Positions 1-6,694 are shown, numbered from the stretch's first letter. The stretch: DNA of 11,782 nt from Collinsella sp. (GCA_019419555.1 DXZR01000046.1:1-11782), one strand, 5' to 3'. Numbers and translations: made by a program. Notes: generated by a model from the letters alone, not told the origin.

Positions 1-28
1 GCTTTACTCGCTACTGCGGACAGTCCTG

Positions 29-65
29 CGCAAGACGGACAGCACATTAAGTGCTGTCCTTTGCG
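29..65 (+). other. Long hairpin in the folC upstream region (possible terminator of the preceding gene)
   Basis: A perfect 9-bp inverted repeat, GGACAGCAC (37-45) and GTGCTGTCC (51-59), encloses the loop ATTAA. It is extended by CGCAA (29-33) pairing with TTGCG (61-65) across a small internal loop. Only three T residues follow the core stem, so intrinsic termination would be weak. It could end a gene lying to the left of the window or be a structured leader element. Nothing in the first 120 bases looks coding. Confidence 0.35.
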
Positions 66-122
66 TGCGGAACTTGTATCGAGCAAAGCGTCGGGCCGCT
101 CCTAGTGCGGTTACGTGGTTGT

Positions 123-173
123 TTGCAGCTGGTAGGTTAGGGCCACTTGGTTGTGGCCTTGATTCTGCTGCAA
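123..173 (+). other. Nested two-stem structure upstream of folC
   Basis: TTGCAGC (123-129) pairs perfectly with GCTGCAA (167-173). Inside lies a second hairpin, AG-GGCCAC (139-146) with GTGGCC-TT (153-160), around a TTGGTT loop. The two stems are separated by an asymmetric internal loop. The layout resembles a small structured RNA or leader element, but it matches no riboswitch or tRNA consensus I recognise, and it may be chance pairing. Confidence 0.25.
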
Positions 174-200
174 GTGGATAAAGGCTGATATTGTCAACGC

Positions 201-233
201 GAGGGGCTCATTCTTTTTGGTGGGCCTCTTTTT
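201..233 (+). terminator. Terminator or attenuator-like hairpin just upstream of folC
   Basis: GAGG (201-204) pairs with CCTC (225-228), and CTCA (207-210) pairs with TGGG (221-224) with one G-U pair and a two-G bulge. Five T residues follow directly (229-233). The T-tract ends about 22 bases before the folC ATG, so it could insulate folC from upstream transcription or act as an attenuator in its leader. The stem is short and bulged, so strength is uncertain. Confidence 0.4.
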
Positions 234-255
234 CTGTTATGGGGGACTTTGGTTT

Positions 256-1599
256 ATGCCTAAGCGTTCTGGGTCGTATTCTGTGCCGTTCTCGTTTGAG
301 TTGCTTTCGTTTGATGAGGCTGTGGGACTTGCTGCTGATACGGGGCGGATTTCTGGGGATGCTGGTCCTTTGCTCGAGACGGTTGTCGATATGCTCGATG
401 AGCTGGGACGCCCGGACGAGTATTTCGATTGCATTCAGGTCGCCGGTACCAATGGCAAGACTTCGACCACGCGTTTTTCGGCTGCCATCCTTCGTGGTGA
501 GGGGTTAAAGACCGCACTGTATACGTCTCCGCAGTTGGTGCGCTATCCCGAGCGCATGGAGGTTGATGGGCGCGTCGTGAGCGATGAGTCGTTTGCCCGC
601 GGCGTTTCTGCCGCCGTCGAGGCGGGGCATCGCGTGAATGCTCGTCGTGTGGCGGCGGGGGAGCGCGCCTATACCATCACGCCGTTTGACCTGCTGACGG
701 CTGCCGCGCTGGTGGTGTTTGCCGAGGCTGCAGTGGACGTTGCTGTGCTCGAGGTCGGCATGGGCGGCCGTTGGGACGCTACGAGTGCGACCGATCCCGT
801 CGCCGTTGCCATTACGGGCATCGGCCTCGACCACACGCGCATCCTGGGCGACACGCTCGAGGCCATTGCGGGGGAGAAGGCTGCTGTCATCAAGCCTAGA
901 CGTCTGGTTGTGCTGGGCGAAGGCACGCATGAGTTGAGCGTTCAGCGCGTGATGGACGCCCGTTGCCGCGAGTGTGGCGTTGTGCCGCTCGTGGTGAACC
1001 ATGCCACAACCAAGGTCCCGGCACACGTGGGCGATACGGTTGAGTTTAGCTGCACCACGCCGCGTGCGATCTATACGTCGAGCATGGTCAAACCGGCCTA
1101 TCAGCCGCAGAATGCCGCGTGCGCGATTATGCTGTGCGAGGGCTATCTGGGCCGCGAGCTCGACCACGATGCGCTCGACGCTTCGCTTATGGGCTGCCCC
1201 ACGCCGGGTCGCTTTGATGTGCTGGGAACTGATCCGCTCAAGCTGATCGATGCCTGCCATAACCCCCAAAGCTGCGAGAACTTTGTGAGCGCACTGGACG
1301 AGATCGACCCGTGCGTAGAGAATCGGCCCACGTTGCTATGTGCCGCGCTGGCCGACAAGGACGTGGCGGGTATCGTTGATGTGCTGATCCCGGCCTTCCC
1401 GCGCGTGGTCGTAACCCAGACCGATTCCGATCGCGCCCTGCCGGCAGAGGAGCTCGCTGCCCTGGTGGACGCGGACAAGCTTGCGGGCGTATACCCCAGC
1501 GTATCCGAGGCCCTTTCGGCTTTCGATGCCGCGGGCGAGCCCTTCGCAGCCGCCGGCACCATCACCCTAGCCGGCGAAGTTGCCGGGCTGCTGCGCTAA
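256..1599 (+). CDS. folC: Bifunctional folylpolyglutamate synthase / dihydrofolate synthase
   Basis: This cytosolic Mur-ligase-family enzyme adds glutamate to tetrahydrofolates, and in many bacteria to dihydropteroate, using ATP. The 447-residue product has the P-loop VAGTNGKTST at about residues 62-71. It also has the central segment VLEVGMGGRWDATSA, the GIGLDHTRILGDTLEAIAGEKA signature, and a C-terminal ligase domain beginning around IDACHNPQS (DGAHNP in the usual family form). Length fits the family. The ATG at 256 is preferred because GGGGGA (241-246) lies nine bases upstream and the protein then starts just before the conserved N-terminal helix; an in-frame TTG at 217 would lie inside the T-rich hairpin region. 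It stands alone, and the next gene converges on it. Function is clear from family; whether it is mono- or bifunctional cannot be told from sequence alone. Confidence 0.93.
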   Translation: MPKRSGSYSVPFSFELLSFDEAVGLAADTGRISGDAGPLLETVVDMLDELGRPDEYFDCIQVAGTNGKTSTTRFSAAILRGEGLKTALYTSPQLVRYPERMEVDGRVVSDESFARGVSAAVEAGHRVNARRVAAGERAYTITPFDLLTAAALVVFAEAAVDVAVLEVGMGGRWDATSATDPVAVAITGIGLDHTRILGDTLEAIAGEKAAVIKPRRLVVLGEGTHELSVQRVMDARCRECGVVPLVVNHATTKVPAHVGDTVEFSCTTPRAIYTSSMVKPAYQPQNAACAIMLCEGYLGRELDHDALDASLMGCPTPGRFDVLGTDPLKLIDACHNPQSCENFVSALDEIDPCVENRPTLLCAALADKDVAGIVDVLIPAFPRVVVTQTDSDRALPAEELAALVDADKLAGVYPSVSEALSAFDAAGEPFAAAGTITLAGEVAGLLR

Positions 1600-1604
1600 C
1601 CCAT

Positions 1605-1690
1605 CCCCTCATCAGTTGCGGTGAAATAGGGACTGTTTTATGGGCTAGAAGCCTTAAACAGTCCGTATTCCACCGCAACTTATTGAGGGG
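1605..1690. repeat. Imperfect palindromic intergenic repeat, family 1, copy A
   Basis: The arms 1614-1640 and 1654-1680 match at 24 of 27 positions; the core motif is GCGGTGAAATA plus GGACTGTTT. The structure is extended outward by CCCCTCA (1605-1611) with TGAGGGG (1684-1690), and inward by GGC/GCC around the loop TAGAA (1646-1650). The whole fills the space between the convergent folC and peptidase genes. A second copy of the same 67-base length lies at 2906-2972. There is no T-tract, so it is not a classical terminator, although a transcript of either strand could fold into a very long hairpin. It is probably a REP/MITE-like element. Confidence 0.8.
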
Positions 1691-1704
1691 CTATTGGGTA
1701 AAGG

Positions 1705-2793
1705 CTAGTCTAGGCGGACTGGATCGTGGGGGTAAGCGTTGAGAATCTCGACGCCGGTCTCGGTAACCAGGGCCAGGTCCTCGATGCGGACGCCGGTGCG
1801 GCCGGGGAGGTAGATGCCCGGCTCGATGGAGAACGTCATGCCTGGCTCGATAACCTGTTCGTTGACCAGCGAGACGTCGCCCGGCTCGTGGTCCTGAAGA
1901 CCGATCGAGTGGCCCAGGCGATGCGTAAAGTACCGCCCATAGCCTGCGTCTTCAATCACATCGCGCGCGGCGCGGTCCAGGTCGCACATGCGCACACCCG
2001 GTGCGATGAGTGCCTCGGCGGCCTCGTTGGCGCGGCGCACGATGTCGTAGATGCGCGCCGTCTCCTCGTCCGGATCGCCCCAAAAGAACGTGCGCGTCAT
2101 GTCCGAGCAGTAGTTGCGATGACGCCCGCCAATGTCGAACAGCACTACGTCGCCGCGCTTGAGCACGGTGTCGTCGGGCTCGTGGTGCGGGTCGCCGGCA
2201 TTAGCACCAAAGCTCACGATGGGCGGAAAGCTAAAGCCCTCGCAGCCGTGCTTGCGATACAGGCCGAGCATCTGGTCGGCAATCTCGCGCTCCGTCACGC
2301 CTTCGTGGACGAGCTTGATAACATCGGCCATCACGGCATCGTTAGCGGTCGAGGACGCGCGCATAAGCTCCTGCTCGGCGGCATCCTTGTAGGTGCGCGC
2401 GGCGGTGACGGCAAAGTCGCCCAGGAAAAACTCGCTCGCGGCGTGGCGATCCATAAGGGGCATCAAAAAGCCGGAACGCATGACGGTGTCGATGCCGAGC
2501 GGTTTGGTTGGATCGACCTCGCGAACGATGGCGTCGGCTATGACGTCGGTGTCGGTGTGGTACGCGACGCGGGCATTGTCATACTTTGGCAGCTGATGCA
2601 GCGCGTTGACTAGGATCACCGGCTCGGCACCGCGCGCGAGTAGTACGCCGCAAAAACGCTCGAACATATCGGCATAAAAGCCGGTCAGGTAATAGATCGA
2701 CCACGGGTCGTTTACGAGCAGCTGCGCACCGGGGTGCTGAGCCTCGAGCGCATCGAGCACGCGCGCCACACGCTGGTCATCGACATGTGCCAT
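1705..2793 (-). CDS. M24 family metallopeptidase (Xaa-Pro dipeptidase / aminopeptidase P type)
   Basis: This predicted cytosolic peptidase would cleave dipeptides or peptides with proline in the second position. The 362-residue product has a creatinase-like N-terminal domain (about 1-130) and a pita-bread catalytic domain. All five dinuclear metal ligands are visible: D220 (LFDIGG), D231 (CSDMTR), H295 (GHSIG), E324 (SIEPG) and E338 (RIED). The conserved substrate-side histidine region DPHHEP is at 201-206. The ATG at 2793 is chosen because GAAAGGA lies at good spacing upstream; an in-frame TTG at 2832 would add 13 unconserved residues. No signal peptide is seen. It is monocistronic and lies between two copies of a palindromic repeat. 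Exact specificity (PepQ versus PepP) cannot be set from sequence. Confidence 0.88.
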   Translation of the reverse strand: MAHVDDQRVARVLDALEAQHPGAQLLVNDPWSIYYLTGFYADMFERFCGVLLARGAEPVILVNALHQLPKYDNARVAYHTDTDVIADAIVREVDPTKPLGIDTVMRSGFLMPLMDRHAASEFFLGDFAVTAARTYKDAAEQELMRASSTANDAVMADVIKLVHEGVTEREIADQMLGLYRKHGCEGFSFPPIVSFGANAGDPHHEPDDTVLKRGDVVLFDIGGRHRNYCSDMTRTFFWGDPDEETARIYDIVRRANEAAEALIAPGVRMCDLDRAARDVIEDAGYGRYFTHRLGHSIGLQDHEPGDVSLVNEQVIEPGMTFSIEPGIYLPGRTGVRIEDLALVTETGVEILNAYPHDPVRLD

Positions 2794-2826
2794 ACATCGT
2801 CCTTTCGTTAGGGTGCCACCATGGTA

Positions 2827-2875
2827 TCCCAAGCCCGGCAGATAGGGACGTTCCTTTTATGCCGGCACCTTGGGA
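2827..2875. repeat. Hairpin upstream of the M24 peptidase gene
   Basis: TCCCAAG (2827-2833) pairs with CTTGGGA (2869-2875), and CCGGCA (2835-2840) pairs with TGCCGG (2860-2865). The loop contains AGGGACGTTCCTTTT. The element lies 34 bases upstream of the peptidase start codon, on its promoter side. The loop motif AGGAACGT (minus strand) recurs at 10135-10142, suggesting a dispersed element. Its role is unknown. Confidence 0.5.
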
Positions 2876-2897
2876 CACTCCTTTGCATCCCATGCGG

Positions 2898-2979
2898 CCC
2901 TCATAAGCTGCGGTGAAATACGGACTGTTTAGCGGCCTGAAGCCATAAAACAGTCCGTATTTCACCGCAACTGCGGAGG
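2898..2979. repeat. Imperfect palindromic intergenic repeat, family 1, copy B
   Basis: The arms 2906-2930 and 2948-2972 match at 24 of 25 positions (core GGTGAAATACGGACTGTTT). GGC/GCC encloses the loop CTGAA (2937-2941). The 67-base core has the same length and loop polarity (loop ending GAA) as the copy at 1614-1680, and the left flank CCCTCAT is also shared. It sits between the DUF1667 gene and the M24 peptidase gene. The two copies are therefore direct repeats of a palindrome that bracket the peptidase gene. Confidence 0.8.
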
Positions 2980-2999
2980 AGGACCGGGCGGATGGTGGA

Positions 3000-3032
3000 G
3001 TAGCTAAAAGTGCCCCGTCCCTAATTAGCTAC
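3000..3032 (-). terminator. Possible hairpin overlapping the end of the three-gene operon
   Basis: GTAGCTAA (3000-3007) and TTAGCTAC (3025-3032) form a perfect 8-bp inverted repeat with a 17-base loop. It spans the stop codon of the DUF1667 gene (3021-3023). In the transcript the loop ends with CACTT and the stem is AU-rich without a U-tail, so it is at best a weak terminator or a 3' protective structure. Confidence 0.25.
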
Positions 3033-3431
3033 TTGGGCTCGGTCGATGTCCATGCTGGCGATTAGGTTGATTTTGGTGTCTAGGAGGTTCTCTAGCACGA
3101 CGTCGCCCATGCGGATGGGGGCTTTGGCCACTAGTCCGCGGATGAGGGCCATGGCTTGGGCGTGGAGCTCTAGCGGGATGGCTTCGGCCGTGCGCACGGG
3201 GAGCAGGGCTTCGTCGCCGCCGGAGACGGCCACGGTTGTCGTTAACACGCGCATGGGGCAGGTGAGCTCCTGATGTGCGAACTTATCACCGCGCGGGCAT
3301 CTGTTGCCGGTCACGGAGTGCACCTCTACCAGGGCGCCGGCTGCGTCACGCTCCACCTCTACGGTCAGGAGGCACTCGGATGGACAGGTGGTGCAGTTGA
3401 ACTTGAGCGTCTCGATCGCGTTCGTGCTCAT
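3021..3431 (-). CDS. DUF1667 family protein, last gene of the flavoprotein operon
   Basis: This 136-residue protein has the DUF1667 layout: an N-terminal cysteine cluster C13-x2-C16-x3-C20, then GNRCPRGDKFA with C45, C58 (TCPMRV), a VLTTTVAVSGGDEALLPVRT strand region, and a C-terminal helix ending near IRMGDVVLENLLDT. The four or five cysteines suggest a bound Zn or Fe-S centre. Family members are typically found beside GlpA-like and FAD oxidoreductase genes, as here, so a role as the small electron-transfer or structural subunit of that complex is inferred. The ATG at 3431 lies three bases after the upstream stop, with GAGGAGG inside the end of the upstream gene, implying translational coupling. 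No enzyme activity has been assigned with certainty. Confidence 0.85.
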   Translation of the reverse strand: MSTNAIETLKFNCTTCPSECLLTVEVERDAAGALVEVHSVTGNRCPRGDKFAHQELTCPMRVLTTTVAVSGGDEALLPVRTAEAIPLELHAQAMALIRGLVAKAPIRMGDVVLENLLDTKINLIASMDIDRAQVAN

Positions 3432-3434
3432 AGT

Positions 3435-4829
3435 TTATGCCTCCTCAACGGGGTCGACGGACAGGACAATCTCGCTGACACCTAGGTCGAGTGCACGTTG
3501 AATCACCTTTGCCGGCAGCGGAAAACTTTCCATGACGCTCGGCTTAAATGCACGTACCTTGCCTGCGAACAATTCCTCGCCGCCAGCGAGAATGCGCACG
3601 CGGGCGGCGTCGACCGGTCGGCGCACACGGAAGTTGAGTTTGGTGAGTGCCACAGCTGTAATGCGTCCCGGCAGCGCGTATCCCGCGATACCGGCAGGGG
3701 GAACCGTGAGATTGCAGCTCGTCCCCACAGCACCCGCCTCGACATCCGTGCCGTTGCCCAACGCCCACGCCGCCGCAGCCGCGCCGGCCCGCTCGGACTC
3801 GGTCGTCACGTTGTCGGCCAGGTCGTGTACGTGTAGCACGTTGCCGCAGGCAAAGATGCCCGGCACGCCCGTTTGCAAGCTCTGGTCCACCACGGCTCCG
3901 CGCGTGCGTGGGTCAAGCTCTACGCCAGCGGCAACCGAAAGCTCGTTCTCGGGAATCAATCCCACCGAAAGCAGCAGCGTGTCGCACGGAACAACGCGCT
4001 CCGTCCCGGCAATGGGCTCCAGGCGCTCGTCGACCTTACTCACCTCGACGGCCTCCACGCGGTCGTGGCCGATCACCTGTGTGACGGTGGTGGACAGGTG
4101 CAGCGGAATTCCAAAGTCGTCCAGGCAGTTCTTGACGTTGCGGCGCAGACCGTTGGCGTACGGCATGAGCTCGTACACGCCCTCGACGGAAATCCCCTCG
4201 AGTGTGCAGCGGCGTGCCATGATCAGCCCGATATCGCCCGAACCCAAAATGACGGCGCGCGAGCCGGGCTTGAGGTTTTCGATATTGATGTATCGCTGCG
4301 CCAAGCCGGCCGTAAACACGCCGGCGGGACGGCTACCGGGAATCTTGATCTCGCTGCGGGTGCGCTCGCGGCATCCCATGGCAAGGACGACCGCACGCCC
4401 GGTGAGCTGCAGCATACCGGCACGGCTCATGAGCGTGACGGTATGGACTGCGGCATCTCCCGCACCCTCGTTCACGCTCGACGCGCCCGCGCCCTCGCCC
4501 GAATCGATTCCAAGTACCATGCTGTCCAAGAACAGCACGATGTCGGTCGCGCGCACCTGGTCGATAAAGCGCTGCGCGTACTCGGGGCCGGTGAGTTCCT
4601 GCTTAAAGTGCGACAGGCCAAAACCTGGGTGAATGCACTGGCGGAGGATTCCGCCCAGATGCTGTTCGCGTTCAACGATGGCCACTTGCGCGCCGGCCTT
4701 TTGCGCGGCAAGCGCGGCCGCCATACCGGCGGGGCCGCCTCCGATAACGACCACGTCGAAGGCCTGCGTCTGCACCGCCTCCGTAGCTCCTGCCTCTGCG
4801 CGTTCGTCGCGCATATCAAGCGTCGCCAT
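3435..4829 (-). CDS. FAD-dependent pyridine nucleotide-disulfide oxidoreductase-type subunit
   Basis: The 464-residue flavoprotein has an FAD-binding GGGPAG at residues 30-35, a second dinucleotide (NAD(P)H) fold with GSGDIG at 196-201, and the FAD-closing motif GIFACGN ending at 330. A C-terminal region of about 95 residues follows. It lacks the redox CxxC disulfide of thioredoxin reductases, so it resembles the HcnB/opine-oxidase-B-like and GlpA-operon flavoproteins. A Gly/Ala/Ser-rich insertion at about 109-128 looks like a flexible loop. It starts one base after the stop of the DAO subunit, with a G-rich SD inside that gene, and is followed three bases later by the DUF1667 gene. Probable job: passing electrons between the dehydrogenase subunit and NAD(P) or another carrier. 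Confidence 0.85.
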   Translation of the reverse strand: MATLDMRDERAEAGATEAVQTQAFDVVVIGGGPAGMAAALAAQKAGAQVAIVEREQHLGGILRQCIHPGFGLSHFKQELTGPEYAQRFIDQVRATDIVLFLDSMVLGIDSGEGAGASSVNEGAGDAAVHTVTLMSRAGMLQLTGRAVVLAMGCRERTRSEIKIPGSRPAGVFTAGLAQRYINIENLKPGSRAVILGSGDIGLIMARRCTLEGISVEGVYELMPYANGLRRNVKNCLDDFGIPLHLSTTVTQVIGHDRVEAVEVSKVDERLEPIAGTERVVPCDTLLLSVGLIPENELSVAAGVELDPRTRGAVVDQSLQTGVPGIFACGNVLHVHDLADNVTTESERAGAAAAAWALGNGTDVEAGAVGTSCNLTVPPAGIAGYALPGRITAVALTKLNFRVRRPVDAARVRILAGGEELFAGKVRAFKPSVMESFPLPAKVIQRALDLGVSEIVLSVDPVEEA

Positions 4830-4830
4830 C

Positions 4831-6288
4831 CTAGCGCACCCCCTTCAGCGGTCCCTCAACCAGCCAAGATCCGGCATCCTCTAACAGCACCTCGCTGGGG
4901 TCGCAGCCCAGCTCGCGCGCCAGGATCGCAACCACGCGGCTCTGGCAAAAGCCACTCTGGCACCGACCCATGCCGGCGCGGCAGCGGCGCTTGACGCCCT
5001 CGACCGAAACTGCGCTCGGGCGGCGCCGAATCGCGGCCACAATCTCGGCCTCGGGCACCGTCTCGCAGCGGCAGACGATCTGCCCCCACGCGGGATTGGA
5101 CTCAATGAGCTCTTCCTTGCGTGCGAGCGGCGCGCGGTCAAAGTCATCCGGCGCGTGGCGGATCGGGTTCCAATCGGCACGTTCACGCAGGGCCACGCCG
5201 GCGTCGCGCAGCACCTGCTCCATGCGCTCGGCAATGGCCGGCGCGCTCGCCACGCCCGGCGACTGAATGCCCGCCGCCTGGAACAGCCCCGGCACCACGG
5301 CCGACTGTCCAATAAAGAAGTCGTTCGTACCCTGAATGACCGGACGCCCGCCGGCAAATGCGCGCACCACGCGGCGCGTATCCAGGTCGGGCACCAGCTT
5401 GCGCGCACCGTCCAGCAGCGCGTTGACGTCGTCCGCATAGGTCTGCGTGTCGCCTGGCTCGCGCACGGCGGCGGTCGCGGTAATCACGGTGTTGCCATGC
5501 ACGGTACCCGTGACGATGACGCCCTTCGATATCGGCGTCGGCACCGGGTAGAGCGGCATCAGCGCGCGCGGTTCCTTGTCCAGAACCACAATGTTTCCCT
5601 GGCGCCAGACCATCTGGAACTCCTCGGCGCCGGCCATATGCGAGATGTCCGCGGCACCGTTGCCTGCGGCGTTGATCAGATAGCGACAGCGCACGTCGCC
5701 GGCGGGCGTTGCCAGCGTAAAGCGCGCGGCTTTGTCATCCGAGCCGGCAACATCAATGGCCTCCACTGGCGCAGACCGCATAAACGTCACGCCGTTGGCG
5801 ACTGCGTTCTCCAGCGCGACGATGGCCACTTCAAACGGGTCGACGTTACCGGTCGAAGGGCACCACAACGCGCACGTCGCCTTAGCACTCGCGCGCGGCT
5901 CCAGCTCGTGGATGCGCTCGGGGCCGACAATCGACAGCTCGGGCACGCCGTTGGCAAGGCCATTCTGGCGCAGCTTCTCCAGGTGCGCGCGGTCTTCGTC
6001 GTTAAACCCCAGCACCATCGACCCGGTGCGGCGGAATAAAAAGCCGAGTTCCTGAGACCATGTGCCATATAGCTCACAACCACGGGCGTTGACCTGCGCC
6101 TTTACGGTGCCTGGCGCCGGATCGTAGCCTGCGTGCACCAGGCCGCCGTTGGCCTTTGAAGCCCCCAGCGCGATATCGTTTGCTGCCTCGACCACGCAAA
6201 TGGACAGGTCAAACCGCGCGAGCTGCCGCGCGATGGCGCATCCGGTGATGCCCGCGCCGACAATCGCGATATCAAACGTTTCTGTCAC
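4831..6288 (-). CDS. DAO-type FAD dehydrogenase with C-terminal BFD-like [2Fe-2S] domain (GlpA-like)
   Basis: The 485-residue protein begins with an FAD Rossmann motif, IVGAGITG (9-16). It continues as a DAO/glycerol-3-phosphate dehydrogenase domain, with LINAAGN at 204-210 and FAGGRP at 311-316, the latter matching the conserved arginine region of GlpD/GlpA proteins. A C-terminal BFD-like ferredoxin domain carries C406, C408, C443 and C448; an additional C436 sits where relatives often have Thr. It starts with GTG at 6288, four bases after GGGAGG. It is the first gene of a three-gene operon with tight junctions (1 and 3 bases). It is often annotated as anaerobic glycerol-3-phosphate dehydrogenase subunit A, but there is no GlpB/GlpC, glpK or glpF nearby, so the substrate is uncertain; a related 2-hydroxy acid or amine is possible. 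Confidence 0.85.
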   Translation of the reverse strand: MTETFDIAIVGAGITGCAIARQLARFDLSICVVEAANDIALGASKANGGLVHAGYDPAPGTVKAQVNARGCELYGTWSQELGFLFRRTGSMVLGFNDEDRAHLEKLRQNGLANGVPELSIVGPERIHELEPRASAKATCALWCPSTGNVDPFEVAIVALENAVANGVTFMRSAPVEAIDVAGSDDKAARFTLATPAGDVRCRYLINAAGNGAADISHMAGAEEFQMVWRQGNIVVLDKEPRALMPLYPVPTPISKGVIVTGTVHGNTVITATAAVREPGDTQTYADDVNALLDGARKLVPDLDTRRVVRAFAGGRPVIQGTNDFFIGQSAVVPGLFQAAGIQSPGVASAPAIAERMEQVLRDAGVALRERADWNPIRHAPDDFDRAPLARKEELIESNPAWGQIVCRCETVPEAEIVAAIRRRPSAVSVEGVKRRCRAGMGRCQSGFCQSRVVAILARELGCDPSEVLLEDAGSWLVEGPLKGVR

Positions 6289-6305
6289 AGTGCCTCCCAG
6301 ACGAG

Positions 6306-6320
6306 TTGACAGGCCGTCAA
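6306..6320. promoter_or_regulatory. Small dyad (TTGAC-N5-GTCAA) upstream of the flavoprotein operon
   Basis: A perfect 5+5 dyad, TTGACAGGCCGTCAA, lies 18 bases upstream of the GTG start of the three-gene minus-strand operon, where a repressor operator would be expected. No convincing -35/-10 pair was found beside it. The dyad is short enough to occur by chance. Confidence 0.3.
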
Positions 6321-6456
6321 TAAGACTATCCTACGGTTCGCACACCCCCAGTGCGGCGGCAATGCGGCGAACAGCCCCGCAACACCCGCCAACGGCAGAC
6401 GAGGGGAGACCCGGCAACGCCGACAAGTTCGTCTGAAGACAACTACGGCAACCGTT
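6321..6456. other. Intergenic stretch without recognised features
   Basis: Between the dyad at 6306-6320 and the first tandem palindrome at 6457 the sequence is GC-rich. I see no supported ORF, no clear promoter and no stable hairpin with a T-tail. It must contain the promoter of the minus-strand operon or its upstream part, but I could not place it. Confidence 0.5.
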
Positions 6457-6515
6457 CGTCTCGATCTGTAACAATTAGATGAGGATTTGGGTTCCAGATG
6501 TTACAGATTGAGACG
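6457..6515. repeat. Palindromic repeat, family 2, copy 1
   Basis: The arms 6457-6473 (CGTCTCGATCTGTAACA) and 6499-6515 match at 16 of 17 positions, the exception being a G-U-compatible pair, around a 25-base centre. An almost identical copy begins exactly 81 bases later. The position G6458-C6514 is A-T in copy 2, a compensatory change that favours selection for pairing or a shared palindromic origin. Confidence 0.8.
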
Positions 6516-6537
6516 TTTGCCAGGCGGCCCCTCTGTT

Positions 6538-6596
6538 TATCTCGATCTGTAACATCTAGACCCGGATTCCGCTCCTAACTGTTACAGATTGAGATG
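6538..6596. repeat. Palindromic repeat, family 2, copy 2
   Basis: The arms 6539-6554 and 6580-6595 match at 15 of 16 positions (core TCGATCTGTAACA and TGTTACAGATTGAGA). Length and spacing equal copy 1, while the 25-base centre has diverged (GGATT is retained). The element lies about 100 bases upstream of the zinc-ribbon gene and about 250 bases upstream of the opposite operon. It has no T-tract. It could be a REP/MITE-like element or a pair of protein-binding dyads. Confidence 0.8.
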
Positions 6597-6650
6597 TTTG
6601 TGTCCGCGCCAGCCCCGTACCCAGCCGTAGTCCCATATAAACAAACCCCG

Positions 6651-6659
6651 TGGTAAACT
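6651..6659 (+). promoter_or_regulatory. Candidate extended -10 promoter of the zinc-ribbon gene
   Basis: TGGTAAACT is an extended -10 form (TG-N-TAAACT) ending at 6659. No good -35 hexamer stands 17 bases upstream, which extended -10 promoters tolerate. A start near 6666 would leave a leader of about 29 bases with GAAAGG (6681-6686) eight bases before the ATG at 6695. Confidence 0.45.
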
Positions 6660-6694
6660 TGACCGGACTGTTAATATTCCGAAAGGTACCCGTA

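Noticed and set aside
129..150. RfaH ops-like element (GGTAG motif)
   Set aside because: It only partly matches the ops consensus and lies before folC, far from the NusG-like antiterminator and its operon.
123..173. tRNA-like gene
   Set aside because: The nested stems lack a T-arm GGTTCGA-type loop, a D-arm and a seven-base acceptor pairing of tRNA layout.
1605..1690. Bidirectional intrinsic terminator between convergent genes
   Set aside because: There is no T-tract on either strand, and the same element recurs at 2898-2979 where genes are not convergent, so it is better treated as a repeat.
1726..2613. Plus-strand open frame opposite the M24 peptidase
   Set aside because: The minus-strand frame has all five metal ligands and an SD; the plus frame has a biased composition and no recognisable motif.
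3532..4994. Long plus-strand open frames opposite the FAD oxidoreductase
   Set aside because: They have Ser/Arg/Thr- or His/Ala-rich artefactual composition and overlap each other, whereas the minus strand encodes a clear two-dinucleotide flavoprotein.
5155..6039. Plus-strand open frame opposite the GlpA-like gene
   Set aside because: It is Arg/His-rich with no family resemblance, and the minus strand carries intact FAD and [2Fe-2S] motifs.
6457..6596. CRISPR array
   Set aside because: There are only two units, the units are long palindromes with an 81-base period, the intervening DNA is not spacer-like, and there are no cas genes.
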